Shown: piece by piece, positions 53,203 through 60,511 of the stretch
How the letters are laid out: each line of letters opens with the position of its first letter
Position numbering within the stretch: position 1 is the stretch's first letter
From: Ruminococcus sp. CAG:488
GTDB lineage: Bacteria; Bacillota; Clostridia; Oscillospirales; Acutalibacteraceae
Direction of reading: 5' to 3'
Length of the DNA stretch: 64,000 bases
NCBI GenBank assembly: GCA_000434055.1
Contig: HF999641.1
Location: forward strand, 73,820 to 137,819
The notes under the pieces: generated by a model
Databases searched by the model: none
What the model was told of the DNA's origin: nothing
What the model saw: the letters and a program-made list of their open reading frames with translations, nothing else
Made by a program: the position numbers and the translations under genes

Positions 53203-54160
53203 GGCATTTAAATCAAGCGTTTCTCCCTGCGAAGTTACAGCCGAGGATCTTGAAAAAATCAACCGCTTTACCGTAAAGGCACTTTCTGCCGATGAGGTTT
53301 ACAGCTTCAACGTAATTCTCTGTGACAACGACGTTGACCGTGACGGAGAAAGCTTTACAAACGAGGCTCTCATGCAGTTGGCAGAGCTGTTTGTCGGTGT
53401 AACGGGAATTTTCGACCACGAACCCAAGAGCTCGAACCAGAGTGCAAGAATCTATCACGCCGAATGTGTTTCGATTCCGGGCAAAAAAACCGTAACAGGC
53501 GAGGATTACAGATGCGTCAAGGCAAGAGCATACATGCCCCTGACCGAGAAAAACGCAGATCTCATCGGCGACATTAACGCAGGCATCAAAAAGGAAGTCA
53601 GTGTCAGTTGTGCCGTCGGCTCGTTCACCTGCTCTGTTTGCGGCAGTGACATGAGATATGACCCATGCAATCACGTCAAGGGCGAAATCTATGACGGTAA
53701 GCTCTGCTATTGCAGACTTTCCGATATAAACGATGCTTACGAATGGTCTTTCGTAGCGGTTCCGGCTCAGGTTAATGCAGGAGTGACAAAAAGCTACAAA
53801 AAGGAGATTGAAACAATGGAAAACTGTATCAAGGCAATAAAGGACGGCAACGCCGTCAAGCTCAGCGAATCCGAAGCAAAGCAGCTTTCCGAATACATTA
53901 AAAAGCTTGAAAAACAGGCGCAGGACGGCATTATTTACCGCCGCTCTCTTACCGAGGAGACAGCAAAATTTGCTGTTCTTTCCGTGCCATCCCTTTCGGG
54001 CGAAAGTATTGAGAAAATGTGTTCGGGTGTTGAAACGGACGAGCTAATCAGAATAAGAGACGCTTTCAGAAAAAAGGCTGAGGACGTTATCCCTCTCACG
54101 CCTCAGTTGAAGGCAAAAAAAGAAAAGAATACAAACACGAACAATGAATTTAAATTTTAA
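53195..54160 (+). CDS. Phage prohead protease/scaffold fusion with Cys-rich insertion
   Basis: 321 aa from TTG 53195 (AGGAG upstream). The protease part (about 1-200) has FDHEP with the candidate His at about 75 and KKEVSVSC with the candidate nucleophilic Ser, matching the Herpesvirus/HK97-like protease fold. Inserted after it is a Cys/His-rich stretch (FTCSVCG, DPCNHVKG, LCYC) that could bind zinc. The C-terminal third is charged and helical (YIKKLEKQAQ), suited to scaffolding. An internal ATG near 53817 follows AAGGAG and could give a separate scaffold product. Confidence 0.78.
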   Translation: MNKAFKSSVSPCEVTAEDLEKINRFTVKALSADEVYSFNVILCDNDVDRDGESFTNEALMQLAELFVGVTGIFDHEPKSSNQSARIYHAECVSIPGKKTVTGEDYRCVKARAYMPLTEKNADLIGDINAGIKKEVSVSCAVGSFTCSVCGSDMRYDPCNHVKGEIYDGKLCYCRLSDINDAYEWSFVAVPAQVNAGVTKSYKKEIETMENCIKAIKDGNAVKLSESEAKQLSEYIKKLEKQAQDGIIYRRSLTEETAKFAVLSVPSLSGESIEKMCSGVETDELIRIRDAFRKKAEDVIPLTPQLKAKKEKNTNTNNEFKF

Positions 54161-54172
54161 GGAGGAACCAAA

Positions 54173-55225
54173 ATGGGTTTTGATAATTTAAGACTTGAGA
54201 AAGGTATGTACGGCACAGGCCGCAGCTTTACACAGGTATTGGAGGGACTTGATCCCTCGGAGAATTACAGAGGAACTGACCTTGAAGGTCTCGACGCTTA
54301 TCAGCGTCAGCTCAAGCGTTTCGGCATCAAGCCGCAGGGCTCCGACAGCTCGGTTGTAGGCAAGTTTTTCCAGACAAGCGATGCCGCAGTTCTCTTCCCG
54401 GAGTACGTTTCCAGAGCCGTTCGCTACGGCATGGATGAGGCAAGCTTTCTTCCCGATATCATTGCTGCAACGACCAATATCGACTCTCTCGATTACCGCG
54501 CAATGAATCTTGAAATGACATCGGCAAACGCCGAGATGAAGGTTTTCAAGGAGGGTGATACTCTTGAAACAGCCGACTTCAAAGTAAGCGACAGAACCAT
54601 CCGTCTCAAGAAAAGAGGCAGAATGATTACAACCTCTTACGATGTGCTTCGTTTCCAGCGTCTTGATGTTGTTTCAATTGCGCTCAAGAGAATCGGCTCA
54701 TACCTTGCGCAGAGCCTTATGGCAGATGCCGTCGACGTTCTTATCAATGGCGACGGAGGTAAAAATCCTGCCGGCGTATGTGCGCTTGCAGCAGACGAAT
54801 ATACATATGACGATCTTATTGATTTTTGGAATCAGTTTGCACCGTATGAGCTTAACACGATTCTCGCATCGCCCGACGTAACGGCAACTGTACTCAAAAT
54901 GTCGGAATTCAGAGATGCTGCCGCAGGACTTAATTTTCATGGCACAGGCAAGCTGATCACTCCGTTCGGCGCAAACCTCATCAAGTCCTCTCATGTTACA
55001 AAAAGCGGCATGATGATCGGTCTTGACAAGACATGCGCTCTTGAAATGGTCAAGGTCGGCGATGTTGAAACAGACTACGGTAAGCTTGTTGACCGTCAGC
55101 TTGAGCAGATTGCTATCACCTCTATCACAGGCTTTGCAAAGATTCTCCCCGGTGCGGTTAAGACTCTCGCTCCTGCCGAGATCACAACAGGCTCTGAGAA
55201 TCAGGGTACGGTAGGCTCAGAATGA
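54173..55225 (+). CDS. HK97-fold major capsid protein
   Basis: 350 aa, preceded by AAGGAGGAACC, the best ribosome site of the module, as expected for the most abundant product. Features include an N-terminal arm, FKEGDTLETADFKVSDRTIRLKKRGRMITTSYDVLRF and LINGDGGKNPAGV; ITSITGFAKILPGAVKTL is near the end. The protease upstream would process or degrade scaffold. The C terminus carries a short Thr/Gly/Ser/Glu extension. Position between protease and connectors confirms the call. Confidence 0.85.
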   Translation: MGFDNLRLEKGMYGTGRSFTQVLEGLDPSENYRGTDLEGLDAYQRQLKRFGIKPQGSDSSVVGKFFQTSDAAVLFPEYVSRAVRYGMDEASFLPDIIAATTNIDSLDYRAMNLEMTSANAEMKVFKEGDTLETADFKVSDRTIRLKKRGRMITTSYDVLRFQRLDVVSIALKRIGSYLAQSLMADAVDVLINGDGGKNPAGVCALAADEYTYDDLIDFWNQFAPYELNTILASPDVTATVLKMSEFRDAAAGLNFHGTGKLITPFGANLIKSSHVTKSGMMIGLDKTCALEMVKVGDVETDYGKLVDRQLEQIAITSITGFAKILPGAVKTLAPAEITTGSENQGTVGSE

Positions 55226-55605
55226 GCTGCTGGGAAGTAAAGGACTATCTCGGCGAGCTTACGGACATTTCGGCATATAAGGAAGAAGAAATTCTTCCTT
55301 TATGCCGCTCCTGCATCAAAGAGATAGACTCAAGGCTGAAGCCCGATGCCGACAGGGAAGATTTTCGTGTCATTGCCGCAGCCGCAGGGCTTGCGTACTA
55401 CAAGCTTGCGCTCAAAAAAAGCTCTCTTGAGAGCGAGCCGAGCATTACAAGCTTTAAGGCGGGCGATGTGAGCATAGAGCAGGACAGCAAGACGGTCGAG
55501 GATTTTCTTGAACGTGCAAAGGACTTTTACGATAAAAAATCGGCGGATATAATTCCGCTTTGCAAGGACGACAGCTTCGCTTTTAATCAAATCAAGGTGA
55601 TGTAA
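55222..55605 (+). CDS. Phage head-tail connector (adaptor-like) protein
   Basis: 127 aa, overlapping the capsid gene by 4 nt. Small helical protein: SCWEVKDYLGELTDISAYKEEEILPLCRSCIKEIDSRLKP, then a long central helix. Size, charge and place directly after the capsid gene match head completion proteins of the gp6/gp15 kind. Sequence is too diverged for a firm family name. Confidence 0.65.
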   Translation: MSCWEVKDYLGELTDISAYKEEEILPLCRSCIKEIDSRLKPDADREDFRVIAAAAGLAYYKLALKKSSLESEPSITSFKAGDVSIEQDSKTVEDFLERAKDFYDKKSADIIPLCKDDSFAFNQIKVM

Positions 55606-55606
55606 C

Positions 55607-55936
55607 ATGACTCTCAAATCAATGTTTGAAAAATACGGTCAGGAGGTCACTCTCAAGACCGACGACGGCTGGAGCAGCCCGATCTTCGGAGCTTTTATTC
55701 AACCGCTGAGATATAAAAACAAGATGTACCTTAACGGCGTCAATACTGTTATCGGCTTTAACAGCCAGGGACATTATCTTTATATCGGTCCCCCAGACCA
55801 CGATCCCGAAAAGGAAAGCTGTCACGTTGAATCCAACGGAAAGAAATACACCGTTGACCGTTGTGAAAAGGTGTATTTCAAGAACGAAGTGATTTACGTC
55901 TGGGCAATAATCAGAGAAATTGTGGAGGTTGAATAA
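55607..55936 (+). CDS. Phage head completion (stopper/head closure-like) protein
   Basis: 109 aa with a beta-rich pattern: GQEVTLKTDDGWSSPIFGAFIQPLRYKNKMY, HYLYIGPPDHDPEKE, YTVDRCEKVYFKNEVIYVWAIIREIVEVE. This resembles small stopper proteins (SPP1 gp16/HK97 gp10 class) by size and place. CAAGGTGATG precedes the start; it shares its last A with the next start (TAATG). Confidence 0.62.
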   Translation: MTLKSMFEKYGQEVTLKTDDGWSSPIFGAFIQPLRYKNKMYLNGVNTVIGFNSQGHYLYIGPPDHDPEKESCHVESNGKKYTVDRCEKVYFKNEVIYVWAIIREIVEVE

Positions 55937-56769
55937 TGGACAGTATTGTTTCACTCCCAATAAGAATTGTCGAATGGCTCGGTAAACAGGAGGATATGAA
56001 CGATCTGACCTTCTTTGTTGAATATCCTCCGATAAACAAGGCTGTTCCGCTGAGAAAAGCAATTGTTGCCGTCGGAATTGACAATATCGAAATCACTGAC
56101 AAATTTGTTGCCAACGACGACGGTGTGCTTGAAAAACAGGAATACTGCCGAACGGCAATGATTAAAGCAAATCTGAGCATTTGCGTTCCTTTCTCAAAAG
56201 GCGGTCAGGCATGCCACGATATATTTACAAGAATTGCCGATGCATTGACTTTCAGGACAAACCTGAACATCGAAAAATCCGGATGTGAGGATATAGCCTC
56301 CGACAGAGACACCGATGCTCTCGTGATGAACGGCTGGTTTTTGATGAATGCCGACTTCTGCCCTGCCGCAAGCACAGATGAAAACTTTGCAAGCTTTCTT
56401 GACAAAGAGCTTCTTTGCGGCAGCCATATCAGAAACAGCGAAATTCATGTAACCGCCGAGGACAAAATAAAATGGAACGCTCCGTTTGAAGCGGGATTTT
56501 ATATTGGAAACGGCTCGTCAACACGTTCGCTTTCCGTCGGCTTCAAGCCGCAGCTTGTGATTCTTATGGCGACGGGCAAGCCTGCCGTATCGGTTGACTT
56601 CACAAAGAGCACATGCAAGAGCTACATGGCGGTTGCAAACGAATCCCTTTCCTCCCAGGGTCTCTCGCTTACCTCAACCGGCTTTAAGGTTTCCAACAGC
56701 ACCTCAGGCAACGTGACAAGTGACTTAAACGGTATAGGCACATCGTATATCTATTTAGCATACAAGTAA
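55936..56769 (+). CDS. Chimeric phage protein: neck/tail-terminator-like part plus fibre-like C-terminal domain
   Basis: 277 aa. Residues about 1-150 (SIVSLPIRIVEWLGKQ, NLSICVPFSKGGQACHDIFTRIADAL) look like a tail-terminator or minor structural protein. From about 168 the sequence changes to HVTAEDKIKWNAPF, a linker common in phage fibres and adhesins, and then a beta-rich domain (GNGSSTRSLSVGFKPQLVILM, SLTSTGFKVSNST, GTSYIYLAYK) typical of fibre C termini. This is the last gene of the module; no tube, tape-measure or baseplate genes follow. GTGGAGG precedes the start. Confidence 0.65.
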   Translation: MDSIVSLPIRIVEWLGKQEDMNDLTFFVEYPPINKAVPLRKAIVAVGIDNIEITDKFVANDDGVLEKQEYCRTAMIKANLSICVPFSKGGQACHDIFTRIADALTFRTNLNIEKSGCEDIASDRDTDALVMNGWFLMNADFCPAASTDENFASFLDKELLCGSHIRNSEIHVTAEDKIKWNAPFEAGFYIGNGSSTRSLSVGFKPQLVILMATGKPAVSVDFTKSTCKSYMAVANESLSSQGLSLTSTGFKVSNSTSGNVTSDLNGIGTSYIYLAYK

Positions 56770-56791
56770 ATAATTATTGTAATCACCAAAA

Positions 56792-56833
56792 ATCCGCAGA
56801 CATTGACAAAATCAAAGTCTGCGGATAGTTTGT
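56792..56833 (+). terminator. Terminator of the head module
   Basis: ATCCGCAGAC (56792-56801) pairs with GTCTGCGGAT (56817-56826), followed by AGTTTGTTT. Confidence 0.88.
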
Positions 56834-56894
56834 TTATATGGAACAATTTATTATCTTTACAAAAATAAAACGCCTTGCAACGGAAAAGCTCACA

Positions 56895-56930
56895 AAAGTC
56901 TGACGCAAACAGAAGCTTGCGTCAGACTTT
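56895..56930 (-). terminator. Terminator of tarI-tarJ (possibly bidirectional)
   Basis: AAAGTCTGACGCAA (56895-56908) pairs over 14 bp with TTGCGTCAGACTTT (56917-56930), 10 nt past the tarJ stop. On the minus strand it is followed by TGTGAGCTTTT. Confidence 0.85.
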
Positions 56931-56939
56931 GCTGCTTGA

Positions 56940-57983
56940 TCAAAATGAAATTTTCATTATGTTTTTTCCGAGAGCCGTTGACTTTGACTCCTTTTCAAAT
57001 ATCGCGTAATAATCTCTGATGTTTGTTACATCATTGACTGAAAGCATGAGCCTGAGAATATGTTCGCGGAACTCAGGTATTGTGAGGAGTTCGACTGCTT
57101 TTTCAAAGTCACAGCGCACACTTCTTGTTGTTCCTCTTATCGAAATTCCGTGTTCAAGCACCATTCTTGTGTTGAGCGGAACATTTTCGTTTGCAACGCC
57201 CGAAAGAATAAGCTTTCCTCCCGAATAGAGCTTATCAATTGCCTGGTTTGCTGCTATGCCGGATGCGTTGCCGCCGACAGCCTCAATTGCAACAGACATT
57301 CTCGGAAGGGCGTCGATATCGTTTGAATAATAGACATTTGCAAAATCAAACATATCAAGCTTTTCCTTGTTGAGACCCACAATGTTGACCTCACAGCCGA
57401 AACCGTATTTCGCAACGAGAGAGATAATATATCCCATTATTCCGTCGCCCCAAACGGTTACGCTTTTAACGCTTTCGCCCTCGGCAAAGCCTGCACGTCT
57501 CATAGCACAGCAGCCGACGGAAATAAGCTCGGAGAAAACAGCTTCCGGTCCGATCTCATCGGGGATCGGGATCATGTATTCATGTTCAAGGTCAATGAGC
57601 TCCTTTGAAAAGCCGTCATAGTTGCTGGAGCAGAATTTGGATTCCGGACAGTAATTGTCAAGCAGGCGCGGATTGTTTCTTACACAGACCTCACACTTTG
57701 TTCCGTCGCAGTCCGATTTACGGCACGGAAGAAGAACGATTCTCTGACCGCTCTTGAATTTACCGCTTTTATCACGAACAACAACACCCGTTGCCTCATG
57801 AATAAGGCTCATCGGAAACTTTCTTTTAAGTATGCGAAGACTTCTGTTGCCGAGATAGTAACGGATATCCGCCTTGCATACGGCAAGATACTCGGGTCGC
57901 ACAAGAACATGATCGTTTCTAATATCCTCAACGAATATTTCAAATCTTTTCGGCTCTGTAATTTTGTAACTCTTAGCGAACAA
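56940..57983 (-). CDS. tarJ: Ribulose-5-phosphate reductase-like zinc dehydrogenase (TarJ)
   Basis: 347 aa from a TTG at 57983, with AAAGGA 10 nt upstream. Medium-chain dehydrogenase: CKADIRYY supplies the catalytic-zinc Cys (about 36), LIHEATGVV the His/Glu pair, and CRKSDCDGTKCEVC...YC the structural-zinc cysteines; VWGDGIMGYIISLVAKYG binds the nucleotide. Linked directly to a CDP-ribitol synthase-type gene, it should reduce D-ribulose-5-phosphate to D-ribitol-5-phosphate for ribitol-containing wall polymer. Confidence 0.87.
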   Translation of the reverse strand: MFAKSYKITEPKRFEIFVEDIRNDHVLVRPEYLAVCKADIRYYLGNRSLRILKRKFPMSLIHEATGVVVRDKSGKFKSGQRIVLLPCRKSDCDGTKCEVCVRNNPRLLDNYCPESKFCSSNYDGFSKELIDLEHEYMIPIPDEIGPEAVFSELISVGCCAMRRAGFAEGESVKSVTVWGDGIMGYIISLVAKYGFGCEVNIVGLNKEKLDMFDFANVYYSNDIDALPRMSVAIEAVGGNASGIAANQAIDKLYSGGKLILSGVANENVPLNTRMVLEHGISIRGTTRSVRCDFEKAVELLTIPEFREHILRLMLSVNDVTNIRDYYAIFEKESKSTALGKNIMKISF

Positions 57984-58004
57984 AATTAACCAATCCTTTC
58001 TGCC

Positions 58005-58712
58005 TTATCTTCCGGCTCTTACAATGGATTTAACAAGAAGGAGATCCTCCATTGTTGTTATTTTCATGTTGAGCTTGTCTCCCATTGCCATACCTATCTT
58101 AATGCCTGCCGAAAGAACAAGTCCGCAGTCATCGGTCATGACGGGGCGCTTTTCCTCGGGGATTGCAAAATAGTCGTCATAAGCCTTTCTTACGATCGAA
58201 TACTTGAAAGACTGAGGGGTTTGACCGAGGTAAAGCTCTTTTCTGAGCGGAATTGAATCAAGTGTTTTTTCGTCTACGCTCTTTATGATCGTATCGTGAG
58301 CCGGAATAACGGTATCACAAGCACCGAATTCCTTGACCTTTTCAATGTTCTCATTGATTATTTTCTGAGAAACAAGCGGTCTTGCGGCATCGTGAATGAT
58401 AACATAATCGTCGCCGCTGCACTCTGCCTGAATCGCATTTAACGCATTGAGCGAGGACTCCTGACGTGAGGCTCCGGCATCGGCAATCCAGCGAACCTTG
58501 CGAATATCATATTCCTTGAGCCACACAGTTAGATCCTCTTGCCATGCCTTTACGCAAACAACGCAGATTGCGTCAATTTTCTCGTTGATTTCGAATGCTT
58601 CAAGAGTGTGGATAATAACCGGCTTACCGTAGATGTCAATAAACTGCTTCGGCCTGTCGACCATACCCATTCGGCTTCCCGAGCCGCCTGCAAGAACCAC
58701 TGCTATATTCAT
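58005..58712 (-). CDS. tarI: Ribitol-5-phosphate cytidylyltransferase (TarI)
   Basis: 235 aa. VVLAGGSGSRMGMVDRPKQFIDIYGKPVI is the cytidylyltransferase signature; VIIHDAARPLVS and the LYLGQTPQSFKY and MTDDCGLVLSAG segments are shared by IspD and TarI. The partner TarJ 21 nt downstream and the GKPVI-type loop favour TarI, which makes CDP-ribitol from CTP and ribitol-5-phosphate; IspD (isoprenoid pathway) is the alternative. No ribitol-phosphate polymerase (TarF/TarK/TarL) occurs in the window. Confidence 0.88.
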   Translation of the reverse strand: MNIAVVLAGGSGSRMGMVDRPKQFIDIYGKPVIIHTLEAFEINEKIDAICVVCVKAWQEDLTVWLKEYDIRKVRWIADAGASRQESSLNALNAIQAECSGDDYVIIHDAARPLVSQKIINENIEKVKEFGACDTVIPAHDTIIKSVDEKTLDSIPLRKELYLGQTPQSFKYSIVRKAYDDYFAIPEEKRPVMTDDCGLVLSAGIKIGMAMGDKLNMKITTMEDLLLVKSIVRAGR

Positions 58713-58782
58713 AATATAATTACCTCAATTCGTAATTTTTAGATGTAATCAATAATTTTTCACAACAGTTGATTACCTTCAA

Positions 58783-58811
58783 ATTATACTATACCCTTTT
58801 TTATTTGTCAA
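58783..58811 (-). promoter_or_regulatory. Consensus SigA promoter of tarI-tarJ
   Basis: Minus strand TTGACA (58811-58806) and TATAAT (58788-58783), spacer exactly 17; about 70 nt from the start codon. Confidence 0.9.
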
Positions 58812-58846
58812 CAAATCCGAGAAACAGGTATTATCTATTTTTACAG

Positions 58847-58875
58847 TTGAAAAAAATATTATTATATTGTATAAT
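58847..58875 (+). promoter_or_regulatory. SigA promoter of the MBOAT/DHHW pair
   Basis: TTGAAA (58847-58852) and TATAAT (58870-58875), spacer 17, divergent from the tarI promoter. The transcript would begin near 58882. Confidence 0.82.
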
Positions 58876-58881
58876 TGATTA

Positions 58882-59085
58882 TCAATGCGCTTTCGTATTT
58901 GAAGCATTTGCCGCAGTTCCTCTGATCGAGACTTTTGCCGAAAGTTAAATGAAATTTGTTTTGGGCGTGGCTCCTCATTTTGGGAGCTGTCACGGCTTGT
59001 CTGTGACTGAGAAAAATTTATAAAGAAGTTTGCTGCAGCTTTATTTCTAAAAAACTTATAAAAATAAATTTATTTAAAAAAAGGG
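58882..59085 (+). promoter_or_regulatory. Long structured 5' leader of the MBOAT gene
   Basis: About 210 nt of untranslated leader. Two adjacent hairpins are clear: GCTCC/GGAGC near 58977-58995 and GTCAC/GTGAC near 58999-59017; the half before them is GC-richer than the flanks. No known riboswitch core, T-box or leader peptide was recognised. No terminator with a T tract is seen before the start. Function undetermined. Confidence 0.4.
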
Positions 59086-59093
59086 GGTATAGT

Positions 59094-60491
59094 ATGGTTT
59101 TTTCGTCAACAACATTTTTATTTTTGTTTCTGCCGATAGTTTTAATTGCATACTATAACCCGATTTTTAAGTCGTTGCCTTTCAAAAATGCCGTGCTGAT
59201 TGTTTCGAGCATTTTCTTTTATGCGTGGGGTGAACCTGTTTACGTACTTCTCATGTTAGGTTCAATTCTCGTTAACTGGGCGCTCGGACTGGCGGTCGAT
59301 AAAAACCGCGGCAACAAAAAAGGCAGAGCAGCCTTAACGGTATCGGTTATTTTTAACATAGGAATGCTCTTTGTATTTAAGTATCTGACATTTACGCTTG
59401 AAAATATCAATTTGCTTTTTCATACAAGCCTTGATACGCTAAACATAACCTTACCCATAGGTATTTCGTTTTTTACGTTTCAGGCAATGTCTTATGTTAT
59501 TGATGTTTACCGCGGCAACGGCGATGTACAGAAAAATCCGTGCAACGTTGCGCTGTATATTTCTTTCTTTCCCCAGCTCATTGCGGGACCGATAGTACGT
59601 TATCAAACCATTGCCGATCAAATAAAGGAACGGCATGAGAATTTCGATCAATTCACCGACGGCGTTTACCGTTTTATGATAGGATTTGTAAAAAAGGTGC
59701 TTATTGCAAATAATGCCGCAATCGTTGCCGACGGAATTTTTGACAGCGAGGTCAGCTCGGTCTCATCAGCGTGGCTCGGTGCACTCGCTTATACCTTGCA
59801 AATTCTTTTTGACTTCTCGGGCTACAGCGAGATGGCGATCGGACTCGGAAAGATGTTCGGCTTTGAATTTCTTGAAAATTTCGATTATCCGTATGTATCA
59901 AAATCCGTTTCCGAGTTTTGGCGCAGATGGCATATCTCGCTCGGAACATGGTTCAGGGATTATGTTTATTTTCCGCTCGGAGGCAGCAGAGTAAAGAAAA
60001 AATCGAGACTGATTTTTAACCTCTTTGTTGTTTGGACTCTTACGGGAATCTGGCACGGAGCAAACTGGACATTTGTCATTTGGGGTTTGTTCTATTTTGT
60101 GATTCTCACTATCGAAAAGCTCACGGACTTCACAAAAAAGCTCGGCGCTTTCAGCCATGTTTACACAATGCTCCTTGTGATAATCGGTTGGGTCATTTTC
60201 AGGGCCAAGGATATTGCTTCGGCATGGGAATATCTTAAAAATATGTTCGGCTTCGGCTCACTGCCGCTTTATGACAGCACAGCTCTGTTTTATATTTCAA
60301 ACTACAGCTTTTTCCTTGTGCTCGGAATTATCTGCTGCTTCCCGATAATCCGAACTCTGAAAAATAAAATAAATACAAACAAGCCTGTTTACACGGTCGT
60401 TTCGGGAATTGTACTTGTTGCACTGTTTCTGATTTCCGTAACATATATTATCAAAGGAACGTACAACCCGTTTATTTACTTTAATTTCTGA
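59094..60491 (+). CDS. MBOAT O-acetyltransferase (AlgI-like)
   Basis: 465 aa polytopic membrane protein, preceded by AAAGGGGG. TLPIGISFFTFQAMSYVIDVYRG, FFPQLIAGPIVRY, YVSKSVSEFWRRWHISLGTWFRDYVYFPLGG and GIWHGANWTFVIWG (catalytic His) closely match AlgI. Unlike the two MBOATs near the left edge, it lacks adenylating and carrier partners, so the acyl group is probably acetyl. It pairs with the DHHW protein 20 nt downstream for acetylation of an extracellular polymer, possibly the polysaccharide or a teichoic acid made by neighbouring genes. Confidence 0.95.
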   Translation: MVFSSTTFLFLFLPIVLIAYYNPIFKSLPFKNAVLIVSSIFFYAWGEPVYVLLMLGSILVNWALGLAVDKNRGNKKGRAALTVSVIFNIGMLFVFKYLTFTLENINLLFHTSLDTLNITLPIGISFFTFQAMSYVIDVYRGNGDVQKNPCNVALYISFFPQLIAGPIVRYQTIADQIKERHENFDQFTDGVYRFMIGFVKKVLIANNAAIVADGIFDSEVSSVSSAWLGALAYTLQILFDFSGYSEMAIGLGKMFGFEFLENFDYPYVSKSVSEFWRRWHISLGTWFRDYVYFPLGGSRVKKKSRLIFNLFVVWTLTGIWHGANWTFVIWGLFYFVILTIEKLTDFTKKLGAFSHVYTMLLVIIGWVIFRAKDIASAWEYLKNMFGFGSLPLYDSTALFYISNYSFFLVLGIICCFPIIRTLKNKINTNKPVYTVVSGIVLVALFLISVTYIIKGTYNPFIYFNF

Positions 60492-60511
60492 CGAAAGGAA
60501 TGCGATATCAA

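Larger units (their letters stand above)
50152..56826 (+). mobile_element. Head-only phage remnant or domesticated capsid module
   Basis: Eight contiguous genes (small terminase, large terminase, portal, protease, capsid, two connectors, chimeric last protein), all intact and tightly spaced, bounded by terminators. No integrase, repressor, replication, tail, holin or endolysin gene is present in the flanks, which are pth on one side and tarJ on the other. No attachment-site repeat was recognised. Confidence 0.75.

Noticed and set aside
54173..55225. Encapsulin nanocompartment shell
   Set aside because: Portal, terminase and protease genes accompany it, which encapsulins lack; no cargo enzyme gene is adjacent.
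58005..58712. IspD of the isoprenoid pathway
   Set aside because: The protein family fits, but the directly coupled TarJ-like dehydrogenase makes TarI the better call; not excluded outright.
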